From positions 1 to 32,273 of the forward strand of contig JAHZKP010000077.1 in NCBI GenBank assembly GCA_022600345.1: 32,273 nt of DNA, given 5' to 3'. This DNA is from Alphaproteobacteria bacterium. GTDB taxonomy: Bacteria > Pseudomonadota > Alphaproteobacteria > Rhizobiales > Hyphomicrobiaceae. Both the position numbers and the translations under genes were made by a program. The notes beneath the pieces are model-generated. The model did not search any database. It saw only the letters and a program-made list of their open reading frames with translations, and had not been told where the DNA came from. This document shows, one piece after another, positions 15,976 to 24,428 of this stretch (positions are counted from its first letter, which is position 1; each line of letters begins with the position of its first letter).

Positions 15976-16346
15976 CGAATGATGAGAACACTCAAGCCCA
16001 TACTACCCAACTCAACTCAATTCGCAACTGCAAAACAGTTATAAAACGATTAAGAACAAGCAACTTAACCCTGCAGCTTAATACTTTACACCGATCCGGA
16101 TTTGTGCGTTAGCGAGATCTTTGGCAAGCTGCCTGTGAAAGACTTCATCAGACCCGGGATAATCCTAGCAAAAGTACGTTTGTCGCCCATCGCCTTGCAG
16201 CCCCGTTTGGACAACTTCATGATGCACCGACGAGACTGCATCGCCCCGCTGGTCGTAGCCAGGAACGACTCGGCGCCTCACGTGGCGATGTCGCAATGGC
16301 CCGTCCCTATGCCGCACATGAAACCGGCAATTCAAAAGCACATCGC
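15976..16346. promoter_or_regulatory. Divergent control region between exoY and flippase gene
   Basis: This 371-base spacer is AT-rich at 16010-16095, unlike its surroundings. It contains two perfect dyads: AACTG-N5-CAGTT at 16026-16040 and TTAAG-N9-CTTAA at 16050-16068, placed where operators or promoter elements for exoY would be. The right-hand part (16100-16346) has no recognised signal. A short open frame there was not accepted as a gene. Confidence 0.45.
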
Positions 16347-17765
16347 ATGATCCGGCAATTCTTCATGAACGTGGGCGCAATGGTGTTTGCCAGGGCGTTT
16401 TTGGCAGCATCCCAAATCCTGGTTCTGCCGATCATCGCCCGCAATGTCGCCATCACCGATTTTGCCATCATGGCGCTCGCAATGAGCGTCGTGATTTTCT
16501 CCAGCGTCTTAAGCGATGCCGGCCTTGGCCGGTCGTTGATCAAAACCGAATACGAGCCGCAGGAGTGGTCGTGCGTATTCTGGTTCCTGTTGGGTGTAGG
16601 CTCAATCTTGATGCTGCTTGTCATGGGACTTGCCCATCTGTGGGCGGCCTATTTTGAGCAGCCAAAACTGATACCCGTCTTGATGGCGCTCTCGCTGGTT
16701 CCATTCTGCCAGGCGATTTCGGCCGTGCCCAATGCTGAACTTGAACGCCGCGAGGCCTATCCCGCGATAGCGCTCGTCCAAATGACCGCAACCGTGATCG
16801 GACTAGGCGTCGCAATTGTCATGGCGCTAACGGGTTTTGGCATCTGGGCACTCGTTGCCCAACAGGTTCTGCTCGCAGGCGTGCGCCTGATCGGCATGGC
16901 AGTGATGACCCGCTTTCACCCGCAGGCTGTTTTCCAATGGCCACTCGTTGCAAAGCACTTCACGTTCGCCCGCGATGCATTGGCGGTATCGGGAATCTAC
17001 GTGGTCCGCAGCCAGGTTGCCGTCCTGACACTGGGCAAAATTCAAGGAGAGACGGCGCTGGGCATCTTTTCCATGAGCGAGCGGTTTGCCCGGCTTCCCC
17101 ATTTCGGCCTCGCCGGCCCCGCCTCGGGTGTTGTGTACGTGCGCATGGCCAAGGTCAACGATCAGCCCCAGCGCCTGGCCGACCTGTATCTCGCTTCGAT
17201 GCGGCTGCTTGCCGTTGCGCTACTGCCACCACTGGCCATGTTGGCTGTTGCCGGCCAGTCGATCTTCACATTCCTGCTGGGAAACGACTGGGCCGCTGTT
17301 GCTCCAATCTTCGCATTGAGCATTCCTGGAATGGCGCTGGATGCCATCGCTTCTGTTTGCCTGGCATGCGTTTTTCGCGCCACATCCAGAACCGACCTGA
17401 ATGTCCGTCTGGCCGCCGAAGGCGCAATACTGCGCGTTGTTCTTGTTGGCTTGGCCGTCTTCATCTCTCTGGAAGCTGTTGCGGCCTCGATCACCATCTG
17501 GGCATTGATCATGATCCCACGAGGCTGGCTCGTGGCACAGCAATGCATCCCCCTAAGCCTGAACCGGTGCGTTTCGGCCATCGCAGTACCGCTGATGATA
17601 TCAGTGGTCTTCGCAATACTTCACTTGGTCCTTGTCGCAACTCTGCCCATGTCGCAACTGGCCGAAATCGTTCTGGCCGCCCTTGCAGCAGTGGTGGCAG
17701 TCGGCGCGGCAGCGATCCTTAGCCGCGACGAACTCCGTAACGACCTGCTTCAGTTTGGTTATTGA
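16347..17765 (+). CDS. Wzx-like lipid-linked oligosaccharide flippase
   Basis: This is a predicted polytopic inner-membrane protein of 472 residues with about 12-14 hydrophobic segments, of the polysaccharide transporter (MATE-like) superfamily. The N-terminal helix FARAFLAASQILVLPIIARNVAITDFAIMALAMSVVIFSSVLSDAGLGRSLI is typical: TM1, a short loop with a conserved Asp-Phe, TM2 and the GLG turn. It would flip the undecaprenyl-linked repeat unit to the periplasm for ExoQ, a role often assigned to ExoT in succinoglycan loci. The start is uncertain: the frame opens at an ATG at 16296, but Met at 16347 puts the first membrane segment near the N-terminus as usual. Neither has a clear ribosome-binding site. 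The ExoL-like gene follows 94 bases later. Confidence 0.85.
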   Translation: MIRQFFMNVGAMVFARAFLAASQILVLPIIARNVAITDFAIMALAMSVVIFSSVLSDAGLGRSLIKTEYEPQEWSCVFWFLLGVGSILMLLVMGLAHLWAAYFEQPKLIPVLMALSLVPFCQAISAVPNAELERREAYPAIALVQMTATVIGLGVAIVMALTGFGIWALVAQQVLLAGVRLIGMAVMTRFHPQAVFQWPLVAKHFTFARDALAVSGIYVVRSQVAVLTLGKIQGETALGIFSMSERFARLPHFGLAGPASGVVYVRMAKVNDQPQRLADLYLASMRLLAVALLPPLAMLAVAGQSIFTFLLGNDWAAVAPIFALSIPGMALDAIASVCLACVFRATSRTDLNVRLAAEGAILRVVLVGLAVFISLEAVAASITIWALIMIPRGWLVAQQCIPLSLNRCVSAIAVPLMISVVFAILHLVLVATLPMSQLAEIVLAALAAVVAVGAAAILSRDELRNDLLQFGY

Positions 17766-17859
17766 AAATGCAAACCAATCAGCCTGCCATCATCCTTCGT
17801 TCAGCGGTCAGTCAATCCGACTGTGGCTCAGATTTCAGAACACATGAGGCAGTTGAGAT

Positions 17860-19008
17860 GTGGGGGCAGCCTTGAGCCATATCGCCTTTTTCGGACACAA
17901 CGTTGCCGACGCCGCCGTCAGGCGCAGGGCAGTCGCATTCATGCGGGCCGGCCATCAGGTCACCGGCTACATGATGCACCGCGACAAGCCCCTAAACCCC
18001 GATTGGCCCAACCACGATCTCGGCCAATCCTACGACAACGCCTACCTGCACCGGCTAGCGGCAATTCGCTCCGGGGCAAAACGCGCCTTGCTCCATATCG
18101 ACGAGCTCCGCCAGGCCGACCTGATCTATGCCCGTAACCTGGATATGCTGGCATGCGCCCAGCTTGTCCGACGAAAAGCGGGATTAAACCAGCCCCTCGT
18201 GTTTGAGTGCCTCGACATTCATAAGCGGCTGACGACTCCTGGTCCCACCTCCCATGCCTTGCGCAGATTGGAGGCCTACCTATTGCGCAGCACCGCGCTC
18301 GTTGTTTGTTCATCGCCGGCGTTTTTCCGCTCGTATTTTGAGCGCCACCACCCCGGGAACTATCGGCCCTATCTGTTGGAGAACCGGTTTATCGAGGGCG
18401 ATACTTTCCCGCCAAGACCAAGCAGGCCCTCGTCAGATTCCATGCCTGCAGGTGTGTTACGCATCGGCTGGTTTGGAAATCTGCGCTGTCGGCGCTCACT
18501 GGAGCTGATGAAACGTCTCGCACAACGCTTCCCCGACAACGTGTCGATCGACCTTAGAGGCTATCCCGCACCCAACGTTTTCCCCGATTTCGAAAACGAG
18601 ATCGCGCCTTTTCCCGCGATCCGCTATGGCGGTAGATACCACGCCCCCGGCGATCTGCAGGCGCTCTACTCCGGCGTCGACATTCAATGGGCGGGCGACT
18701 TTCATGAGGCCGGTGCCAATTCCGTATGGCTGTTGCCAAACAGGCTCTACGAAGGCAGCTATTTTGCCACGCCATTGATTTGCCCCGCCCAAACCGAAAC
18801 GGCCCGTTGGATAACGGAAAATGGCGGTGGGTTTGTCGTCAATGCGCCCGTCGAACAGTCCGTACCCGAATTGGTCGCCAAGTTGCTCGCCAACCCGCAG
18901 GCCCTGACCGAACAGGTCGGCCGCCTCTTGGCGATGGACAGGTCACTGCTGGTCGAAGGCCCCGAGGAGACCCAGCGGCTTATCGATGCCGCACTCGCCG
19001 AAAATTAA
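17860..19008 (+). CDS. exoL: Glycosyltransferase, ExoL-like
   Basis: This is a predicted GT-B-type cytoplasmic glycosyltransferase of 382 residues. The N-terminus HIAFFGHNVADAAVRRRAVAFMRAGHQV is the pattern recalled for succinoglycan ExoL, with a LIYARNLDMLA segment and VFECLDIHKRLT. The second half has IGWFGNLRCRRSLELM, the start of the donor-binding Rossmann fold, and the NRLYEGSYFATPLICP stretch corresponding to the family-4 nucleotide-binding end. ExoL adds a glucose in S. meliloti; the donor here is unknown. The start is taken as GTG at 17860, with GAGG upstream; TTG at 17872 is an alternative. It follows the flippase gene by 94 bases and ends in a strong hairpin. Confidence 0.83.
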   Translation: MGAALSHIAFFGHNVADAAVRRRAVAFMRAGHQVTGYMMHRDKPLNPDWPNHDLGQSYDNAYLHRLAAIRSGAKRALLHIDELRQADLIYARNLDMLACAQLVRRKAGLNQPLVFECLDIHKRLTTPGPTSHALRRLEAYLLRSTALVVCSSPAFFRSYFERHHPGNYRPYLLENRFIEGDTFPPRPSRPSSDSMPAGVLRIGWFGNLRCRRSLELMKRLAQRFPDNVSIDLRGYPAPNVFPDFENEIAPFPAIRYGGRYHAPGDLQALYSGVDIQWAGDFHEAGANSVWLLPNRLYEGSYFATPLICPAQTETARWITENGGGFVVNAPVEQSVPELVAKLLANPQALTEQVGRLLAMDRSLLVEGPEETQRLIDAALAEN

Positions 19009-19011
19009 AAA

Positions 19012-19050
19012 AGGATGGAAACCCAGAGGCTTCCATCCTCTTCTTGTTCT
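19012..19050. terminator. Rho-independent terminator, probably bidirectional
   Basis: A 9-bp perfect stem (AGGATGGAA pairing with TTCCATCCT, 19012-19020 and 19031-19039) extends by CC/GG after one mismatch. A T-rich tail follows, and an A-rich run precedes it. It lies 3 bases after the exoL stop in the gap between convergent exoL and exoF genes. The A-run on the other side would give a T-tail for exoF transcripts as well. Confidence 0.8.
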
Positions 19051-19113
19051 GCAGGGCTGCGTTTGCGGCTGGGGCCATCAACCAGCCCGGCCTGCCTGGC
19101 AACCGAACTCGGG

Positions 19114-20532
19114 TCAGCGCTTCTCTTGCGGTGAACCCTGCTTGTAGTAGGCCATCCCATTGATCGGCGCCTGCTTCTGCTTGCGGCCGGCGATCGAGAT
19201 CCCTGAATTCTCCATCACCTTGACCTGCAACGTGTCGCCCGGGCGAAGCTGGGAAGTCTCGGTGGCCTGGAAGGACGAGACACCTGTCAGCGTCGGTCTC
19301 ACGATCCAATAAGACACCAGATTGTCATCGCTGGCGACTTCCGGCGAGAACTGTTCCAGACTCTGGATTTCCTTATCCAAAGAGACCAGTTTCGACATCG
19401 TCTGCTCGCGTTGGACCTGGGCATTTCTCAACTCCGAGATGCCGGCGGTATAGCGCGTGTTTTTAAGCTTCACCAATGCCAACTCAGTTTCCGCAATCGA
19501 CTGATGAAGACGGCTGCGCGTACCCAACAGGTTGAACAGTGCGACCTGATCCTGGGAATAAACGCGTTCGGCTTCGATCAACCGCCTCTGGGTCGTCAAG
19601 CCACGGCGCTTCAGCTTCGCGATTCCTTCTGCCTGTTCCTTGGATAGCTTGATCTGTTTTTCGTAAACGATGATTTTGCTGGAGAGCAGGTCGAGCTCCT
19701 GCTTGAGGCGAGCCTTCAGCGCCACGAGGGTATGCTGCTCGGTTTCCAATGCGGCCTGATTTGCCGCAAACAGCCGGCTCTCGTTGTTCAGGATCGTGCG
19801 GTTGATGCCAGCAGCTCCCGTCTCGACGCCAGAGAAATCCACTTTCTTGGACTCTGCGATTTCAGCCTGTAGCCGCGCGATGGTCAGATCATACGACTGG
19901 AGCTGCTTTTCCAACGTGTCGCGGCTGCCATACAGCCGGACCATGTCACGGGTCATCGAGCGCCCATTGCCAGCTCGCACAAATCCACCCGAGATTGACA
20001 GGGCCTGCAAGACGTTGAGGCCGGGCCGGTAGGGATATTCGCCCGGCTTGTCGACAACACCGGCGATGTAAACAGGGCCGAATTCAACAACGTCGACGAC
20101 GCTATCGGGGACACTTGCAAGTCCGATGCGCGCCTTCAACGCCTTGCCGACGGCCTTGCCGACCTCGTCCGCCGTGCGACCCACAGCCCGGATCTGGCCA
20201 ATAATCGGCAGCGCTATATTGCCGGTCGGACCGACTTTGTATTCTCCCGTCAGAGCCTCCCATTCGAACACCGAAGCCCGAGACGGCTGCCATTGATGGA
20301 CGCTGATCCGCAGCTTGTCCTGCTGGCTGATGATGTAGTCGAATTGGGAATCGGCCGTCGCCTCGAAGCCGTCCGGATTATATATCGCAAACGCGAAGAC
20401 CGCACAGACGCCCACGAATAGCGTGCACGCTGCTCGCGACAACCAGCGCGACAGCCGCGCGGTCGTGTCATACGCCGAGCGCCGCCGGTCGGTTAAAAAC
20501 AAGGGCCGGGATCTGGGGAGGTAATGGGTCAC
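19114..20532 (-). CDS. exoF: Polysaccharide export protein, ExoF-like
   Basis: This is a predicted envelope protein of 472 residues. A membrane segment or signal lies at about 32-50. A polysaccharide-export domain follows at about 66-150 (FDYIISQQDKLRISVHQWQPS, GEYKVGPTGNIALPIIGQI), then a SLBB-type loop at about 152-190 (VYIAGVVDKPGEYPYRPGLNVLQALSISGGF), a long coiled-coil region at about 200-400, and a C-terminal domain ending LRPGDTLQVKV. This is the ExoF layout, a periplasmic/outer-membrane export component that works with ExoY and ExoP. It starts at GTG with AGGA eight bases upstream. It is monocistronic, convergent with exoL, and preceded by a 445-base region with a sigma-54-like motif. 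Confidence 0.9.
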   Translation of the reverse strand: MTHYLPRSRPLFLTDRRRSAYDTTARLSRWLSRAACTLFVGVCAVFAFAIYNPDGFEATADSQFDYIISQQDKLRISVHQWQPSRASVFEWEALTGEYKVGPTGNIALPIIGQIRAVGRTADEVGKAVGKALKARIGLASVPDSVVDVVEFGPVYIAGVVDKPGEYPYRPGLNVLQALSISGGFVRAGNGRSMTRDMVRLYGSRDTLEKQLQSYDLTIARLQAEIAESKKVDFSGVETGAAGINRTILNNESRLFAANQAALETEQHTLVALKARLKQELDLLSSKIIVYEKQIKLSKEQAEGIAKLKRRGLTTQRRLIEAERVYSQDQVALFNLLGTRSRLHQSIAETELALVKLKNTRYTAGISELRNAQVQREQTMSKLVSLDKEIQSLEQFSPEVASDDNLVSYWIVRPTLTGVSSFQATETSQLRPGDTLQVKVMENSGISIAGRKQKQAPINGMAYYKQGSPQEKR

Positions 20533-20977
20533 AATGTGTTCCTAACGCGTCTTACATCCAACAGTTAACCGGTTGTTCTCCGGAATCATTTTTGCTGAAC
20601 ATCGCTTAGTCAGATGATTACCCAATTGTTATCAGAACTACGGGAAACTGCTAGTGTTTCCGTGCACGAAACGACGCCTAGAGCCAATTATTTTGTTCGT
20701 CCGGCCAGCCTGGAGGACCCTGATATCAGCGTGGACCTGTGCCTGCCGCCGGTTTCAGGGTGCTGCCGAAACCGCACAAACCGCCGGTTTTTCCTCGCTA
20801 GTGCAGCAATTCTTGTGCCGAAAATCGGCCCACGTCGCACTCCCGGCGTCGTCCATTAACAAAGAATTGCATATTGTTCTTTTCCTGACTAGATGGTGTC
20901 ACGCCCCGGCTGACATAGGTCTGCCGGTCTGCTATCGCCTTGGACCAGTATGGTAATCAGTTGTTAAGTATTGGGCT
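20533..20977. promoter_or_regulatory. Divergent control region between exoF and a GT2 gene
   Basis: This 445-base spacer holds the sigma-54-like motif at 20805-20821 (minus strand). In the exoF leader downstream of it lies a hairpin at 20751-20773 (GGTTTC pairing with GAAACC, plus two inner GG/CC pairs), and two copies of CCGCCGGTTT sit at 20746-20755 and 20781-20790, 35 bases apart. An AACCGGTT palindrome lies near 20570. No convincing short gene was found. Confidence 0.45.
20805..20821 (-). promoter_or_regulatory. Sigma-54-like promoter upstream of exoF
   Basis: The minus strand reads TCGGCACAAGAATTGCT. It keeps the invariant GG and GC 10 bases apart and the TTGC box, but differs from consensus at two -24 positions (C for T before GG, A for G after CAC). 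It points toward exoF with a leader of about 260 bases. Finding it beside the exact match upstream of wzz supports a shared RpoN control. Confidence 0.5.
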
Positions 20978-22261
20978 ATGTCCGCGTCACCGGCGAATGC
21001 AGCAGATAGGCCGCCAGCCGGCTTTACGGTTAGTGCGATCGTGCCAACGTACAACCGCGCTGCCTACCTGCGCGAAACGCTGAAAGCTGTGTTGGGTCAA
21101 ACCCTTGCGCCCCGTGAGCTCATAGTCTGGGATGACGGTTCAACCGACGCGACATCCGACATCTGCGCTCAGTTCGGCGCTGCCGTAACCTACCGCCGCC
21201 AACCCAATGCCGGGAAATCGCGCGCCCTGAACGAAGCGCTGAAGTTGGCGAAGTCCGAATTCATCTGGATTGTCGACGACGATGACATCCCGCGCCCGGA
21301 TGGCTGTCAGCACCTTTATGAGACGTTGCAGTCCAGCCAGGCGCGCATTGCTGCGGGCTCGTTTGTGCGCTTTCACGACGATGGCCACCGCCAGCCCGAA
21401 ATTGCCCGAACACTCAAGCCGCCCAGCTACTGGCCCGACCTGACAACCGGTACCGCCCTGCGTCATATTCTCGAAGAGTGCTTCATCTTTCAGCCCGGCA
21501 TGCTCGTTAATCGATCCTGCTATAAGGCTGTCGGAGGTTTCCGCGAAGACCTGCCGCGTTCCATTGATTACGAAATGCTCGTGCGGCTTGCCTTGCACAC
21601 GCCGATCGCGATCTCCAACGAAATCATCTTTGAGCAGCGCATCCATTCAGGAAACCGTGGGCCCCGAAGCGCCCGCCATGCTGCCGGCGACATGCAGGCG
21701 CGATGGGTTGAGAATGATCAGAAAGCTTTTGCGAAGCTCAAGCCTAAGCTGAGCCTGGACGTCTTCGAGGACATGTTCGAGGCCGACAGCCATGACCTGT
21801 GCCGCCGTGCCGCGCTCCTGCAACGCGGGTGCGTATTTGCCCGCCGCCTGATGTGGCATGAAGCAATCGACGACTTCATGCAGGCATCGATGATAGCCCG
21901 CAACGAACCATTGGCTCCAATCGAAGCCTCGATCCTGAAGCGCGCTGTCAGCGGCAAGTACTTCCCCACCGCCGCCTTGGAACCTGAAGTTGCAAACCGT
22001 TTCGCCACCTTGCGGCGCAATGGCAATCTCGCCCGGGTGCTTGCAGCCACACTGAGCCGCGGCATGGCGTGGCGCATCCGAAAATCTTTTCAGCGGGGCA
22101 ACGCAAAGAAATTTGCAGCCTTGTCGCGCATTGCCTATCAGATTGGAGGCGGTGGTGCGGTCATCCACGGCAATGGCAATACCGCGACATCGTCAAGCAC
22201 GCTGCGGGAGCGTTCCAGCCATCGCGCCCGGTCAATTGCGACGCAACTGGTGAGCCAATGA
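20978..22261 (+). CDS. Family 2 glycosyltransferase
   Basis: This is a predicted glycosyltransferase of 427 residues. The N-terminal GT-A domain has VSAIVPTYNRAAYLRETL at about 18-35, WDDGS at 51-55 and VDDDD at 99-103, followed by GGFREDLPRSIDYEMLVRLAL, the acceptor-side motif with a catalytic-type Asp. After about residue 235 comes a long helical extension of some 190 residues (EDMFEADSHDLCRRAALLQRG, then basic and Ser/Thr-rich) without membrane segments; its role is unknown. It heads a plus-strand operon with the ExoA-like and GT4 genes, 14 bases from the next start. Sugar specificity is not readable. ExoU or ExoW counterparts are possible, but no one-to-one match is claimed. Confidence 0.85.
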   Translation: MSASPANAADRPPAGFTVSAIVPTYNRAAYLRETLKAVLGQTLAPRELIVWDDGSTDATSDICAQFGAAVTYRRQPNAGKSRALNEALKLAKSEFIWIVDDDDIPRPDGCQHLYETLQSSQARIAAGSFVRFHDDGHRQPEIARTLKPPSYWPDLTTGTALRHILEECFIFQPGMLVNRSCYKAVGGFREDLPRSIDYEMLVRLALHTPIAISNEIIFEQRIHSGNRGPRSARHAAGDMQARWVENDQKAFAKLKPKLSLDVFEDMFEADSHDLCRRAALLQRGCVFARRLMWHEAIDDFMQASMIARNEPLAPIEASILKRAVSGKYFPTAALEPEVANRFATLRRNGNLARVLAATLSRGMAWRIRKSFQRGNAKKFAALSRIAYQIGGGGAVIHGNGNTATSSSTLRERSSHRARSIATQLVSQ

Positions 22262-22275
22262 CGAGAGTTGGGTAA

Positions 22276-23289
22276 ATGTCAAAAAACCATTTCACAACAA
22301 TTGCCATGCCCGCCCTCAACGAGGAGGGCCATATCCGCCAGGCAATTTTATCAATCCTACCCGATCCCGCGGCTCTCGATTATGAGATTCTCGTTCTCGA
22401 CGGCGGCAGCCAGGACCGGACAGTCGAAGTCGTCCAGGATTTGGCAGCCCAGATCCCCAATATCCGCGTCGTCGAGAACCCCCGCCGGCTGCAGGCAAGC
22501 GCAATGAACATCGCAGCACGACAGGCCGACCCCCGCGCCCAATACATGGTTCGCGCTGATTGCCATTCCAGCTATCCGCCAAAGTTCGTCGAGCGACTGG
22601 TCGATTGCCTGGAACGCACGCAGGCCTCATCGGTCGTGGTGCCAATGAACACTCAGGGTACCGGTTGTCTGCACAGCGCGATCGCGGCAACCCAGAATAG
22701 CATGCTGGGAAATGGCGGTTCGGCCCACCGCCACGTCGCCAAGTCGGGCTTCGTTGATCATGGGCACCATGCCGGCTTTCTGTTGGAAGACTTCAAGAAG
22801 ATCGGCGGCTACGACGAAAGCTTCTCCCACAATGAGGATGCAGAACTGGATGTCCGCCTGAACCGGATCGGCCGCGGCATTTACCTCGACGCCGATCTTG
22901 CCATCGACTATTACCCGCGCTCGACCCTGTCCTCCCTTGCCAGCCAATACTGGAAGTATGGATCCGGCCGTGCGCGCAATTTCATCAAGCACGGCACAAC
23001 TCCCAAGCTGCGCCAGGTTGCACCATTGCTGGCATTGTCGGGCGTAACGGTCGGTATTCTGGCCGCCCCATTTATCCCGGCAGCACTCATCCTTCCCGTC
23101 TCCTACATCGCAGCCTGCATGTTGAGTAGCGCCTTTCTCGCACTGAGAAATCGCGAACCCTGCCTGACCTTGTCGGGTATTGCTGCAATCGTCATGCACA
23201 TGAGTTGGGCGCTGGGCTTTGCCTCGACATTCAGCAGTCACTGGACGCAAAAGGCCGCTCGCAATATCGCAACACGGGCCGCTCAATGA
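22276..23289 (+). CDS. exoA: Family 2 glycosyltransferase, ExoA-like
   Basis: This is a predicted membrane-attached glycosyltransferase of 337 residues. It shows IAMPALNEEGHIRQAI, LDGGS at 41-45, RADCH at 93-97 and HNEDAELDVRL, then a WKYGSGRARNFIKH segment, the ExoA equivalent of the R-x-x-R/W region. Two or three hydrophobic C-terminal segments follow (about 248-310). ExoA adds the first glucose to the galactosyl lipid in succinoglycan synthesis, right after ExoY, so this enzyme is a good candidate for the second sugar here; that is inferred. It starts 14 bases after the preceding GT2 stop. The following GT4 gene begins 37 bases past its stop. Confidence 0.9.
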   Translation: MSKNHFTTIAMPALNEEGHIRQAILSILPDPAALDYEILVLDGGSQDRTVEVVQDLAAQIPNIRVVENPRRLQASAMNIAARQADPRAQYMVRADCHSSYPPKFVERLVDCLERTQASSVVVPMNTQGTGCLHSAIAATQNSMLGNGGSAHRHVAKSGFVDHGHHAGFLLEDFKKIGGYDESFSHNEDAELDVRLNRIGRGIYLDADLAIDYYPRSTLSSLASQYWKYGSGRARNFIKHGTTPKLRQVAPLLALSGVTVGILAAPFIPAALILPVSYIAACMLSSAFLALRNREPCLTLSGIAAIVMHMSWALGFASTFSSHWTQKAARNIATRAAQ

Positions 23290-23326
23290 TCTTCCCGGGA
23301 GCAACGTCTATCCGGAGTTGCCAGGC

Positions 23327-24373
23327 GTGATTGCAGCAAAATCCGAACTCGCAGCGCTCATCCCGTCGAACACCGCCGCCCTGTTCTACGATGGCTTCGA
23401 ACTGGCCGCCCGTGAGGCTCCCGCCGCCCGTTTGAAAGGTATGGCGCGTACGCACGCCCGCCACGTCTACCGCACGCTGCGCCGCAAGCAGACCTATACC
23501 GGCTATTACACGGCCTTCGTGAATTTGGCGAAAAGCCTGGAGGCGTTGGGGCTCGACGTCCGGATCAACGATTTCGATTTCGCGCGCGCAAATCCGAGCC
23601 ATCCAATCTGCCTCAACGGCTACGCAAGCGTGCTTGAGCACGTGCGCCTGGATAACCCCGCCATGTTCGGCCCCGGCGATTTCGGCCCGCCGCCCGCCTC
23701 GCCAAAACTGCGCGAAGTGAACAACATGCGTATCTACACAAAGCCCTGCCCGTGGATCTGCGAAATTTATCGACCTCAATTGGGCGATGACGTGCGCCCG
23801 ATGTTCGTTGCCATCGACACCGACGATTGGCAGCCGGCATCGGCCGCAGAAAAGAGCCTCGACTTCATCGTCTACGACAAGATCCGTTGGAACCGGGCCG
23901 AGCGCGAACGCGACCTGCTTGAACCGGTGCTCCACCATCTGCAGTCGTTCGGCCTCTCACATACCGTCCTTAGATACGGCGAGCATCACCTGGGCCAGTT
24001 CCGCGACGCCGTGAAGGCGGCCCGAGGTCTCATATTCATCTGCGAACACGAAACCCAGGGGTTGGCGTATCAGGAGGCCATGGCAGCAGGCGTTCCGATT
24101 CTTGCCTGGGATGAAGGCTGCCTGGTTGACCCGCACCAGATGAAGCACGCCCCCGCAGGCCTACAGGTTTCTTCGGTTCCCTATTTCGACGAGCGCTGTG
24201 GCGTCAAATTCAAGATTGGCGGGTTCGAGAAGGCCTGCGAGCAATTCATGGCTCGGCGGGATCAGTTCCGCCCCCGCGATTATGTCATGGAACAGCTCAG
24301 CCACGAGGCTGGAGCAAAGCGCTTCGTTGAACTCTATTGCGAGCTTTTCAACGAACCGTCAGCCACCAAATAG
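23327..24373 (+). CDS. Family 4-like glycosyltransferase
   Basis: This is a predicted GT-B-fold glycosyltransferase of 348 residues from the chosen start. The best landmark is EHETQGLAYQEAMAAGVPILAWDEG, the family-4 E-x7-E region (Glu242 and Glu250) that binds the nucleotide sugar, with FIVYDKIRWNR and VLRYGEHH upstream in the donor-binding half. The frame opens at a TTG inside exoA (23219), but GTG at 23327 is preferred because GGAG lies nine bases before it and no overlap with exoA is needed. It is last in the plus-strand GT operon and is followed by a hairpin. Substrate is unknown. Confidence 0.78.
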   Translation: MIAAKSELAALIPSNTAALFYDGFELAAREAPAARLKGMARTHARHVYRTLRRKQTYTGYYTAFVNLAKSLEALGLDVRINDFDFARANPSHPICLNGYASVLEHVRLDNPAMFGPGDFGPPPASPKLREVNNMRIYTKPCPWICEIYRPQLGDDVRPMFVAIDTDDWQPASAAEKSLDFIVYDKIRWNRAERERDLLEPVLHHLQSFGLSHTVLRYGEHHLGQFRDAVKAARGLIFICEHETQGLAYQEAMAAGVPILAWDEGCLVDPHQMKHAPAGLQVSSVPYFDERCGVKFKIGGFEKACEQFMARRDQFRPRDYVMEQLSHEAGAKRFVELYCELFNEPSATK

Positions 24374-24381
24374 CCAGCGCC

Positions 24382-24410
24382 AGCCCGACATTCTCACTGG
24401 GATGCGGGCT
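24382..24410. terminator. Hairpin between convergent genes
   Basis: AGCCCG at 24382-24387 pairs perfectly with CGGGCT at 24405-24410, with an inner CAT/ATG pairing after one bulged base. It is in the 55-base gap between the convergent GT4 and sulfotransferase genes. There is no T-run, so termination may be weak. Confidence 0.45.
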
Positions 24411-24428
24411 CAAACTCAACAGCCGCCA

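Noticed and set aside
16102-16350. Plus-strand open frame of 82 residues in the exoY/flippase spacer
   Set aside because: No ribosome-binding site, no recognisable domain, and its end overlaps the flippase start in another frame.
20614-20859. Plus-strand open frame of 81 residues in the exoF spacer
   Set aside because: No ribosome-binding site, composition unlike a protein, and it covers the sigma-54-like motif and hairpin on the other strand.
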